NCBI GenBank assembly: GCA_002372325.1
Contig: DFFT01000092.1
Location: 1 to 12,525, forward strand
Source: Succinivibrionaceae bacterium UBA3769
GTDB lineage: Bacteria > Pseudomonadota > Gammaproteobacteria > Enterobacterales > Succinivibrionaceae
Direction: 5' to 3'
DNA length: 12,525 bases
Below are positions 1-7,484 of this stretch, piece after piece. Both the position numbers and the translations under genes were made by a program. The notes under the pieces are model-generated. The model did no database searches. It was not told the DNA's origin and worked only from the letters and a program-made list of their open reading frames with translations. Within the stretch, counting starts at the first letter, position 1, and each line of letters begins with the position of its first letter.

Positions 1-707
1 CCCAGCTCTCGCGTGACCAGCTTGGCGGCATTGGAGGAGTGGGCGGTTTTAACGATAAAGCGCGGCTGCTTTTTAAAATCCTTGAACCAGCTTCTTATTT
101 CAGTTTCCCGGGAACGTCTAGAAGAGATGATGAGATCATTATCGATAAGCTCCTCCAGGGTGATGTATTCCTTTTTTGATTTCCCCAGGGGATCATTTGC
201 CGGAATAATGGCCACCCAGTTTTCTGAAAACACCTTAAACCCGTCCAATAAATCGGTATTGGTGGGAGTCATGGTAATCGCAAGATCTATAAGGCCGGCC
301 TTCAGACGATCTGTCAGATCATCCACATTGCCGCACCACAGGTTGTACGTCACATTGGGATAGAGCTTTTTAAAGGATTCGATCCACTCCGCCACCAGAG
401 TGGGGCCGTTGCTGTCAACATGACCGATATAAAGCGTGCCGCTGATGCCGTTTTGCATTTCGGATATTTCCGCCTTGGTCATGTCCACCAGAGTTAACAG
501 CTGCTCTCCTCTTCTCTTAAAAGCAAGACCTTCGGCAGTCAATGTGAGATGCCGCTTGCCTCTGATAAAGAGGACGCAGCCCAGCTCATCCTCAAGCTCC
601 ATGAGAGCTCTGCTTAACGGTGGCTGGGACAAATGGAGCTTTTCCGCGGCTCTGGTGATATTAAGCTCTTTTGCTGCCGTTACAAAAAAAGTGAATGTGT
701 CTGTCAG
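1..707 (-). CDS. LysR-family transcriptional regulator, C-terminus cut by window edge
   Basis: Translating the minus strand gives about 235 residues of a LysR-type DNA-binding regulator. The N-terminal winged helix-turn-helix is clear: FFVTAAKELNITRAAEKLH is followed by LSQPPLSRALMELEDELG. The effector-binding domain starts near SGTLYIGHVDSNGPTLVAEW and continues through a PANDPLG segment to the window edge. A typical member is about 300 residues, so roughly 60 C-terminal residues lie outside. The effector and targets cannot be told from sequence. The reading frame opens after a TGA at 752-750 and has no ATG, GTG or TTG before the helix-turn-helix. I place the start at a CTG (707-705), which sits where family alignment expects the initiator and has an AGGGG nine bases upstream. 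The alternative is a start codon lost by mutation, leaving a silent gene. It is divergent from the plus-strand cluster and about 900 bases from it, so a role in regulating that cluster is only possible. Confidence 0.88.
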   Translation of the reverse strand, partial: MTDTFTFFVTAAKELNITRAAEKLHLSQPPLSRALMELEDELGCVLFIRGKRHLTLTAEGLAFKRRGEQLLTLVDMTKAEISEMQNGISGTLYIGHVDSNGPTLVAEWIESFKKLYPNVTYNLWCGNVDDLTDRLKAGLIDLAITMTPTNTDLLDGFKVFSENWVAIIPANDPLGKSKKEYITLEELIDNDLIISSRRSRETEIRSWFKDFKKQPRFIVKTAHSSNAAKLVTREL

Positions 708-716
708 CTTAGCTTG

Positions 717-721
717 CCCCT
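717..721 (-). promoter_or_regulatory. Shine-Dalgarno-like AGGGG ahead of the LysR CTG
   Basis: On the minus strand AGGGG is followed by nine bases and then CTG at 707-705. This spacing supports initiation at the CTG. An ATG at 730-728 is out of frame with LysR and meets a TAA after six codons. Confidence 0.4.
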
Positions 722-850
722 GTAAGCATGCCTTTGCGGTTCTGAGATGTCAGTGCATCCGCGCTTCATCAGCGCCGACAGCAGGTCTGCGGGGAGGATG
801 GGGTATTTTGCGGGGTATGGTCTTTGTGACAGCCGTAGCGTTGCTGATTG

Positions 851-879
851 TCTGAAAAGGGGCGATATGTCTTTTCAGA
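851..879. promoter_or_regulatory. 9-bp perfect inverted repeat, possible operator
   Basis: TCTGAAAAG at 851-859 is mirrored by CTTTTCAGA at 871-879 with an 11-base centre. It lies about 145 bases upstream of the proposed LysR start. The arrangement is compatible with a dimeric regulator site such as a LysR box. It has no T-run after it, so it is not a clear terminator. Which regulator binds, if any, is unknown. Confidence 0.35.
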
Positions 880-1120
880 TGTCTACCGGCGCGAGCTGTA
901 AGGAAGCCCTTGAGTATTACGAGGATGCCTGCAAGGAATATGGCAGCGGGAAGGAGTGCTTCGATGCGGCCCCTGAAGCCTTCGCATCTCACTGGACAAG
1001 TCTTTGTCGTTTATTATCTCCCTTCTCTGTATCGCTGCCGGTCTTTCTTCTGTTATTTCTTCCTTTATTTGCACCCCCGGTGATTTTTGAACAAAGGAGG
1101 CGCCTCTTTAATTCCTTACG

Positions 1121-1250
<130 letters not shown>

Positions 1251-1602
1251 AAGTGGCTTGAAGTCAGGGATGGCATCAGCAAAATCTTTGCGAGACAGCA
1301 CCGGCCCCCTGGAAAATTTTGATAAGACACTGATTTTGCTTTGTTGTCGCTTTTGAGGCGACCTTGAATTTGTCTGCTTTTCTATACTTTATCGTGCGAT
1401 GCGCGACATCTATAAGACTTGAATCCCCGTTGCCTTGCTCCGGACATGCCGATAGCCGGAAAGGAATATCTTAAACAGGGCTCCGGAATTTTTCAGGTAG
1501 TCGCAAGAACTTAACATTATTTGTTCAGACAGGGTAGTCAAAGCTTTACGGACAGCTGAGATATGCCGTATTTTTAAAGCTGCAAGGTGGAGAATTAGTT
1601 GT
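1251..1602. other. Intergenic region and leader before the macro/HTH gene
   Basis: No gene was recognised in this 352-base stretch. A TATACT hexamer at 1383-1388 could be a -10 element, but the nearest good -35 (TTGAAT at 1364-1369) is only 13 bases away, so no promoter is called. A short GTCGC/GCGAC inverted repeat lies near 1346-1362. The ribosome binding site of the next gene, AGGTGGAG, is at 1585-1592. Confidence 0.5.
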
Positions 1603-2517
1603 ATGCCGCTTTTTATAGTGAAAGATGAAGATTTTACAGGACATCCGGAGGCGGTGGTTTTTTCCGGATCTGCGGATCTGCATGTCCGGAAAAAACGCTC
1701 GCCTGAAGTCAAATATGAAATTCCCTGCTCTGATGATGAGACCATTACGGTTTCAGAACTGGCTTCCTGTTACCGAAGCATTCTCAACAAGGCCGCTTCC
1801 CTGAAGTGCGCCGACATTGCCATTCCCCTGTTAGGAGAAGATTCTGAGGCTCTTCCGAAGGAGGAGGTCCTGAATACCGCCGTTTCCGAGATCAGCGCCT
1901 TTCTGCAGAATTCTGACATGCTGGTGTACCTGAAGGTGCGCAATCCCGCCGCTCTGGCGTTGCCGGAAACTATTGAAAAGGAACTGTACCTTTCGATGCA
2001 TAAGCAGAAGGCCGCGGCAGGCATTAGTTCTGCGCTCCCTCATGTATTGCCATCGTTAGGCTTAGTTTACCCGTTTATTATTACTCCCCCGCCCTTCGAC
2101 AGCGCTCTCACCCGCAAGATGAACAGCGGCAGCAAGACCTTTCAGGAAAGGCTTTTGGAACTCATAAAGGAAAAGAATGCGGATGAGGTTACGGTCTACA
2201 AAAACGCCAACATTGACCGCAAGCTGTTTTCCCGCATTCGCTGCAACAAGGATTATACGCCCTCCAAAAACACCGTTCTGGCGCTGGCCATAGCGCTGCG
2301 GCTTAATCTTCAGGAGACGCAGGATCTCCTGCTCCGGGCCGGACTCGCTCTGTCCCCGAGCATCACCTTTGACATCATTGTGTCGTTTTTCATTGAGAAC
2401 CAGATCTACGACATCAGCAAAATCAACATTGCACTGTTCCGGGAAACCGGACAGTACCTTGGCGAAAGATCAGCCAGAAAATCAGAAAACAAAAAAACAG
2501 AAGCCAAAGAGAAGTGA
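1603..2517 (+). CDS. Degenerate macro domain fused to a C-terminal helix-turn-helix-like domain
   Basis: This 304-residue protein has two parts. Residues 1-132 match the macro domain (ADP-ribose-binding fold) in outline: an MPLFIV opening strand, a SCYRSIL helix, the strand CADIAIPLL, then PKEEVLNTAVSEI and a DMLVYL strand. The ligand loops are missing. The NAAN/GGGVDGAI region is deleted (residues about 20-40), and the usual STGxYGFP loop reads LGEDSEALP (77-85). ADP-ribose binding or hydrolysis is therefore unlikely. Residues 178-287 match a C-terminal domain common in bacterial macro and regulatory proteins: TFQERLLELI, VYKNANIDRKLFSRIR, YTPSKNTVLALAIALRLNL, LLLRAGLALS and FFIENQIYDI. This probably acts as a helix-turn-helix-type binding module. 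AGGTGGAG lies ten bases before the ATG. It is the first gene of the plus-strand series and could be its regulator or a sensor; this is inference. Confidence 0.8.
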   Translation: MPLFIVKDEDFTGHPEAVVFSGSADLHVRKKRSPEVKYEIPCSDDETITVSELASCYRSILNKAASLKCADIAIPLLGEDSEALPKEEVLNTAVSEISAFLQNSDMLVYLKVRNPAALALPETIEKELYLSMHKQKAAAGISSALPHVLPSLGLVYPFIITPPPFDSALTRKMNSGSKTFQERLLELIKEKNADEVTVYKNANIDRKLFSRIRCNKDYTPSKNTVLALAIALRLNLQETQDLLLRAGLALSPSITFDIIVSFFIENQIYDISKINIALFRETGQYLGERSARKSENKKTEAKEK

Positions 2518-2539
2518 TCTCCGGTTTAAGAGGCATGAT

Positions 2540-2555
2540 ACCCGGTATTCCGGGT
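2540..2555. other. GC-rich hairpin after the macro/HTH gene
   Basis: ACCCGG at 2540-2545 and CCGGGT at 2550-2555 form a six-base-pair stem around TATT. No T-run follows, so it is not a standard intrinsic terminator. It could be an RNA-stabilising stem or a regulator site in the 171-base gap before the EF-Tu fusion gene. Confidence 0.3.
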
Positions 2556-2688
2556 GCCTGCGTTATGACGCTGATTATTTCCCGATAACATGGTTTTATT
2601 ATTTTTTGAAACGGTAGTTCCACTTTAATTAAAACTGAATCAGATGATTGGACGGTTTTGAGTAATAACTGAATATTTCGGAGATGCT

Positions 2689-5319
2689 ATGGCTTCTAAC
2701 GCTGAAAACGATGCTGCTGAAGGCTGTTGTGGCTTGATCATGTTAATTGGTTTCGGAGTTTTGGCGTATTATTATCCCAAAATTTTCTTACCGATTTTGG
2801 GTGTACTGATACTTATTGGATTATTTTCAACACCAAAGTCAAAATCAAAGTCAAAAGCAAAATCTGCAGGCAGCTCTGAAAAATCAGCGGAGTCTTCTGA
2901 AGATCCTGATTCGCACTATGGAATTGATTTAAAAAAGAGCGATGCGGATGAAGATTATTTAAGAGCCAAACAGGACAATGCTGAACAAATTGCAGCAGCA
3001 AGGGAAAGATTTGATCGCGAGGTACAACTGAGACAGCAGGATGCTCTAAACCGCAAAGATGGAGATGATCAGACACATCAGTTTGTGAGAGTCATTAACC
3101 AAGCGATCCAGGATGCTCAGGACAAAGCAAAAGATGAAAAGGAAAAAGCCAGAAATGGGGCTGGGGGCAAAAAATCTAGCAAGGTTGTTTTTGGCATTTT
3201 CGGCGGGGCCCTGGTAATTGGTCTTGGTTATTTGGTGTTTTGTTATCCTACTATTGTTTCGCTTGTATTGTTGGTGCTGCTTATTGGATTTAGCTTAGCG
3301 ATAGCAATCTCGTTAGCCGCTGACCGCTCAAAGAAAAAAAGCATAAAAATTGATTATAACGTGATAGTTGCCGCAGTTGTTATTGGCAGTTTTGTTGTGA
3401 TGCAGCTAACTGGTATTGGTTTTTTGATTTTTTATTATCCTACGATTGCTGCGCTTTTATTGATGCTGACAAGTATTGGAATTGTTTTACTGATAATTTC
3501 AGAATCTAAGTCAAAAGATCGCAGATCAGAAAATAAAGCAGAATCTTCTGATGATGCTGTCTCGCATTCTGGAATTGATTTAAAAAAGCATGATACCGAT
3601 GATGCCGGGACTGAAACCGGAGGTGAATCGGAGACTGAAACTGAAGTTGACGATTATGGTGATGCTGAAATCGAAGAAGATGTCCAGAGAATTACCGATG
3701 AAAGATTGGCCATGGATATCGAAAGGAGACAGGACGCTCTGAATCATGCTGATTACGAAGCTGAATCCGGAGAGGATGCCGCGGCAAATGACACAGAAGA
3801 GGATGATTATGCTGAGGACAACGATCTGGAAGAGTACGATGTCGGCTATGGCAAAGATGCCGAGGATAATTATCCTGACGACGGATATGAAGCCGGAGAA
3901 GAAACAGATGACACTGACCAGGAAGGGGACGGAGCTGAATCCACCGATGCGGCTGATGAAAAGATTTTAGCAATGAGAGACAGACTGATCTCCGCAGCAA
4001 GACCGAAAACAGTAGTTGCAAACAAAGTAAGAACGAAAGAAGAGTGGGAGACACCCGAAAATGAGCTAGTCGAAAATGTTTTTGCTCCGGAAGATGACCT
4101 GATGAAAATCGTAGAAGCAGCCCTGAAGAGAGTCGACCTGTCGAAAGCTGCACCGTCTGATTTGCCATGCGTAAATGTAGGTGTCATCGGTCATGAAGGC
4201 CATGGAAAGTCCACTCTTACAGCTGCTCTTAGCATCCTGCTGAACAGGAAGTTTGGCGGCGACATGCCAAACCTTGATGAGATTGCAGCACCTCCTGCGG
4301 AAAGGGTAAAAGGCGTTAACATTAACATTTTTCGCGCAAAGTACGATTCTGCCAAGCGGCACTATGAGCACGCCGACTGTCCGAGCCACGCTGACTCCGT
4401 TAAGTGCCTGATCACCGGCGCTGCTCAGATGGACGGCGCTGTGCTGGTAGTAGCCGCCACCGACGGTCCTATGCCGCAGACCCGCGAGCACATCCTGCTT
4501 GCCCGTCAGGTAGGCGTGCCTTACATCATCGTGTTCCTGAACAAGTGCGACATGGTTGATGACGAAGAGCTTCTGGAACTGGTTGAGATGGAAGTTCGCG
4601 AGCTTCTGACCGAATACAAGTTCCCTGGCGACGACACTCCGGTAATCCGCGGTTCCGCTCTGGGCGCTCTGAACGGCGAAGAGAAGTGGGTAGAGAAGGT
4701 TTACGAGCTTGCCGAGACCATGGACACCTACATTCCTGAGCCGGTACGCGATGTAGACCATCCGTTCCTGCTGCCGATTGAAGACGTATTCTCCATTTCC
4801 GGCCGCGGCACTGTAGTAACCGGCCGTGTAGAGCGCGGCGTCATCAAGGTAGGCGACAGCGTTGAAATCGTTGGTATCAGACCTACCGCCACCACCGTGT
4901 GCACCGGCGTTGAAATGTTCCGCAAGACTCTCGATGAAGGCCGCGCCGGCGAAAACGTTGGCGTTCTGCTCCGCGGCACCAAGCGCGAGGAAGTTGAGCG
5001 CGGACAGGTTCTGGCTCAGCCTGGCACCATTACTCCGCACACCAAGTTCAAGGCAGAAGTATACGTTCTGACCAAGGAAGAGGGCGGCAGACACACTGCA
5101 TTCCTTAACGGCTATCGTCCGCAGTTCTACTTCAGAACCACTGACGTAACCGGCACCATCGCTCTTCCTGAGGGCACCGAAATGGTTGTGCCCGGCGACA
5201 ACGCAACCATTAACGTAACTCTGGTGCACCCGATTGCCATGTCCAGGGGACTCCGCTTTGCGATCCGCGAAGGCGGCCATACCGTTGGTATCGGTGTTGT
5301 TGCCGAGACTTTGGATTGA
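2689..5319 (+). CDS. Membrane-anchored EF-Tu paralogue (three membrane hairpins, acidic linker, EF-Tu domains I-III)
   Basis: Residues 493-876 are an almost complete elongation factor Tu (usual length about 394), including domains II and III with SGRGTVVTGRVERG and RPQFYFRTTDVTG. Before it lie hydrophobic segments at about 14-46, 166-209 and 224-270, each with a YP motif (P30, P187, P251), and a highly acidic linker (about 284-425). This predicts a membrane protein carrying a cytosolic GTPase. The G motifs are altered: P-loop GHEGHGKST (501-509) for GHVDHGKTT; switch I GVNIN (542-546) for GITIN, losing the Mg-coordinating Thr; and DCPSH (563-567) for DCPGH, losing the G3 Gly but keeping the catalytic His. 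NKCD (618-621) and SAL (656-658) are intact, so guanine binding is likely kept while switching is changed. Ordinary translation activity is doubtful. GGAG lies five bases before the ATG. Composition changes from AT-rich to strongly tuf-like near 4170-4370. Confidence 0.9.
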   Translation: MASNAENDAAEGCCGLIMLIGFGVLAYYYPKIFLPILGVLILIGLFSTPKSKSKSKAKSAGSSEKSAESSEDPDSHYGIDLKKSDADEDYLRAKQDNAEQIAAARERFDREVQLRQQDALNRKDGDDQTHQFVRVINQAIQDAQDKAKDEKEKARNGAGGKKSSKVVFGIFGGALVIGLGYLVFCYPTIVSLVLLVLLIGFSLAIAISLAADRSKKKSIKIDYNVIVAAVVIGSFVVMQLTGIGFLIFYYPTIAALLLMLTSIGIVLLIISESKSKDRRSENKAESSDDAVSHSGIDLKKHDTDDAGTETGGESETETEVDDYGDAEIEEDVQRITDERLAMDIERRQDALNHADYEAESGEDAAANDTEEDDYAEDNDLEEYDVGYGKDAEDNYPDDGYEAGEETDDTDQEGDGAESTDAADEKILAMRDRLISAARPKTVVANKVRTKEEWETPENELVENVFAPEDDLMKIVEAALKRVDLSKAAPSDLPCVNVGVIGHEGHGKSTLTAALSILLNRKFGGDMPNLDEIAAPPAERVKGVNINIFRAKYDSAKRHYEHADCPSHADSVKCLITGAAQMDGAVLVVAATDGPMPQTREHILLARQVGVPYIIVFLNKCDMVDDEELLELVEMEVRELLTEYKFPGDDTPVIRGSALGALNGEEKWVEKVYELAETMDTYIPEPVRDVDHPFLLPIEDVFSISGRGTVVTGRVERGVIKVGDSVEIVGIRPTATTVCTGVEMFRKTLDEGRAGENVGVLLRGTKREEVERGQVLAQPGTITPHTKFKAEVYVLTKEEGGRHTAFLNGYRPQFYFRTTDVTGTIALPEGTEMVVPGDNATINVTLVHPIAMSRGLRFAIREGGHTVGIGVVAETLD
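2919..3588. repeat. Direct repeat marking an internal duplication in the EF-Tu fusion gene
   Basis: The 19-base sequence TGGAATTGATTTAAAAAAG occurs at 2919-2937 and again at 3570-3588, exactly 217 codons apart and in frame (GIDLKK in both). The similarity extends at protein level. A membrane hairpin with a YYP motif comes before each copy and a QDALN motif follows each (residues 117-121 and 348-352). The N-terminal region therefore arose by duplication of a hairpin plus acidic-tail unit. A third hairpin copy (P187) lies between. Confidence 0.85.
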
Positions 5320-5580
5320 GACCCCTGATGGTCATGACTGTCCCTGAATATCCATTAGATGGACGTAAAGCAAGGTATAACTGTAAATGGCAGCGGGGAT
5401 CTTCCTCAAAATGAAACGAAGACAGGATAGCCTGAGGACAGGCCGGAAAATACAGCCGGGAGCTGAATTAACAGAAAATTTCGCGCCATAACCGGAGAAA
5501 TCACGTTGATTATCTTCAGTCGCAATTGATTTAACTTACAAGGTTACCGCCCAGGTCGCCATTAGCAGAGGATTCTTGTT

Positions 5581-6771
5581 ATGAAACTAGTGACCTTCAT
5601 ACTGAACATATTCCTGAATGATGTGTTTTTCTATCTCATTCGCGCCGCGCTTATACTGGCAGATGCCGGACTTGCTCTCTGGATTCTGAACTCCCATGCG
5701 GATATCGGTTTTCACTGGCTGGTTGTTATATCTTTAATTCTGTTTGCTGCCGGCTGGGGACTTTACCGCTTCCTGACCAAGAAGGAGGCCGGGGCGAACG
5801 GCAGCGCCGGCTCTCACATGGGGAGGATCTGCGACTTTTTCAGGAATCTTCGCAAAGCAAAGAAGGACGAGGCAAAGCAGGAGCCATTATCTGATAATGA
5901 GAATGCCGGATCTGACACCGAGGACGGAAGAACCGACTGGAGCGATCCTGACAGCGTCACCTCAGAGGATGTCTCTTCCTCTTCTTATGCAGACGACATT
6001 GCTTCTGATTCAGCTTCTTCCTATGCAGATGACACGGCCTCTTATGATAACCCCGATTATCGCGAAAGATCGGACACCGGCTCCCTGCCTCCCGTCATTC
6101 CCGATAAAGTCCCCGTGGGAATGGGATCAAAGCTTGTGCAGATAATCTTCTGGTTTGCCCTGTTTTGCTGTTTCTCCTATGAGGTATTTAAGGATGCTCC
6201 CACGAGCATCATGGGCATGATCACTGACCTTTTCAAATCTGAAATCGTGGTAAAAACCGAATCCGAGCTTATGGGCATCCAAACCATTGAAAAGCTTTAC
6301 ACCGGTTTCATCTCCATAGACAAGGAGGATATGCACTACGGTGATGGTTTGCTGTCAGGAAGGTATCTGGACGGTATTTGCATCAAGAAATACCGGATTC
6401 ATTACGGTTACCGGGATCTTGGGAAATATCTGGATGATGAAAAGGTGATGGAGGCGGTATGCAGCGGGAATACCGCAGCTCTCCCGAAGCCGGAGCTCCT
6501 GGCGGTAAACTCCCAGACCCAAGAACAGGCAGGCAAGTATGACGTGTCCGGCGACTGCTTTAAATGGGATGCTGATCCGGAGCGCCGCAATGGGATGCTT
6601 ATAGGTGAGATGAATCGCTACCGGATCTTTAACGTCAAGGACAGTCAGAAACAGCTCCGGACTTTTCTTCAGCCTGCCTGCGATGTCATTTTTGCCAAAA
6701 AGGCGGAAGCAGAACCTGCCGCCGCAGCTGCAGGCTCTGAGGAGGTGTCTCCTGATGGTCAGAAAAAGTAA
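5581..6771 (+). CDS. Membrane protein with C-terminal DUF4230-like domain
   Basis: This 396-residue protein has hydrophobic segments at about 5-36, 45-65 and 184-202. Between the second and third is a Ser/Asp-rich acidic stretch (about 100-168) with a repeated SSYADDxAS unit. Residues 228-372 resemble DUF4230, a family of unknown function. The matching features are ELMGIQTIEKLYTGFISIDK, then YRIHYGYRDLGKYL (the usual xxGxDL step) and ALPKPELLAVN (the usual LPKPEIL). The Ser/Asp linker plus membrane segments parallel the design of the EF-Tu fusion upstream, suggesting both work at the same membrane. AGAGGA lies about eight bases before the ATG. The 261-base gap upstream holds a GCCTG/CAGGC hairpin (5430-5443) and a TCCAT/ATGGA hairpin (5351-5363), neither followed by a T-run. 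DUF4230 assignment is from motif memory and moderately sure. Function is unknown. Confidence 0.85.
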   Translation: MKLVTFILNIFLNDVFFYLIRAALILADAGLALWILNSHADIGFHWLVVISLILFAAGWGLYRFLTKKEAGANGSAGSHMGRICDFFRNLRKAKKDEAKQEPLSDNENAGSDTEDGRTDWSDPDSVTSEDVSSSSYADDIASDSASSYADDTASYDNPDYRERSDTGSLPPVIPDKVPVGMGSKLVQIIFWFALFCCFSYEVFKDAPTSIMGMITDLFKSEIVVKTESELMGIQTIEKLYTGFISIDKEDMHYGDGLLSGRYLDGICIKKYRIHYGYRDLGKYLDDEKVMEAVCSGNTAALPKPELLAVNSQTQEQAGKYDVSGDCFKWDADPERRNGMLIGEMNRYRIFNVKDSQKQLRTFLQPACDVIFAKKAEAEPAAAAAGSEEVSPDGQKK

Positions 6772-6805
6772 GGGTTCAGGAATTCAAGAAATAAGGAATG
6801 CGATT

Positions 6806-7381
6806 ATGAAAAACACCAGAACTTTCTTCCGCTCCGGAAAAAGCATGCTCATGGCTCTGGTAATGCCTGTTGCCATGCTTGCCGCCGGATCTCCCGCAGT
6901 TTCCGCTCAGGATCAGGATGTCAGCGAAGTGGTTGCTGCCATGAACGGCATGATGCTGGCCACACTGGAAGCCTCCTATAGCGTGACCTATCATCACACC
7001 GAGGAAAATCTGATCTTCAAGAACAACATTTATTATCAGAAGGATCTGGCCTCGATAGATTACGGTTTTCAGTTTGTTAAGCCGCCGAGAATCATCAAGG
7101 ACGGCGATAATTGCATCCTGTCAGCCGTTGTCAGGAACAGCCCCTTCCGACCCAAAAACCGGAGGACAGTGGTACGGGAATCCACCGACGGGGAAATGCG
7201 GCTTAAGGACAAGGACGGCATTTATGTGGATGTGGATCACATAATGAACAATAAGATGCTGGATGAGGAGCGGAAATACCGGGACGAGCATATGGAAATC
7301 GCCAAAAGCAAAATGAACCAGCTTTTCGGGATCTATGCGGCAAAGTACCATTGCGAACCTGATCTGGAGTTTGTGAAATGA
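6806..7381 (+). CDS. Secreted protein with Sec signal peptide, possible second DUF4230-like protein
   Basis: I chose the ATG at 6806 over the longer in-frame option (6683 or 6764). AAGGA lies eight bases upstream, and this start gives a textbook Sec signal peptide: basic KNTRTFFRSGK, a hydrophobic core, then AVSA and predicted cleavage after Ala34. No lipobox Cys is present, so the 157-residue mature protein is probably periplasmic or released. It contains the segment DLASIDYGFQFVKPPRII and a late helix EIAKSKMNQLFGIYAAKYH. These recall the strand-plus-helix layout of the DUF4230-like domain of the preceding gene, though more weakly. The start lies 34 bases after the previous stop, so the two are likely co-transcribed and may act together in the envelope. 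Function is unknown. Confidence 0.82.
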   Translation: MKNTRTFFRSGKSMLMALVMPVAMLAAGSPAVSAQDQDVSEVVAAMNGMMLATLEASYSVTYHHTEENLIFKNNIYYQKDLASIDYGFQFVKPPRIIKDGDNCILSAVVRNSPFRPKNRRTVVRESTDGEMRLKDKDGIYVDVDHIMNNKMLDEERKYRDEHMEIAKSKMNQLFGIYAAKYHCEPDLEFVK

Positions 7382-7484
7382 GAGTTTTCCGCTGTCCCGG
7401 AAAGCCTCGGGAGTGTCAGGCTTAAGCTGATTTGGCCCCCTGGGGAAGGAAAACGGTATTGTTTATGAATGGAGTTCAGCAGGT

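Larger units (their letters stand above)
708..1120. other. Intergenic region upstream of LysR, no convincing gene
   Basis: No recognisable protein was found on either strand. A plus-strand frame starts at ATG 867 with AAGGGG four bases upstream. It encodes a Cys/Glu-containing stretch and then a hydrophobic one, but runs straight into the low-complexity tract and resembles nothing I know. On the minus strand an 80-codon frame (992-750, GTG start) has one hydrophobic stretch but no ribosome binding site. It ends in TGA just upstream of the LysR frame. Neither is called as a gene. Confidence 0.5.

Noticed and set aside
1..855. Plus-strand open frames at 13-363 and 436-855
   Set aside because: They lie opposite the clear LysR reading frame and have no recognisable product.
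4066..5280. 404-codon open frame on the minus strand opposite the EF-Tu module
   Set aside because: It is a mirror of strongly biased tuf-type codon use; its translation resembles no protein and it has no ribosome binding site. The plus-strand EF-Tu is certain.
4165..5319. Calling the gene a normal tuf
   Set aside because: The protein has about 490 extra N-terminal residues with membrane segments, and the P-loop, switch I and DCPG motifs are changed.
7382..7484. CCCCCTGGGG palindrome before the zinc-ribbon GTPase as a terminator
   Set aside because: The loop would be too small and no T-run follows.
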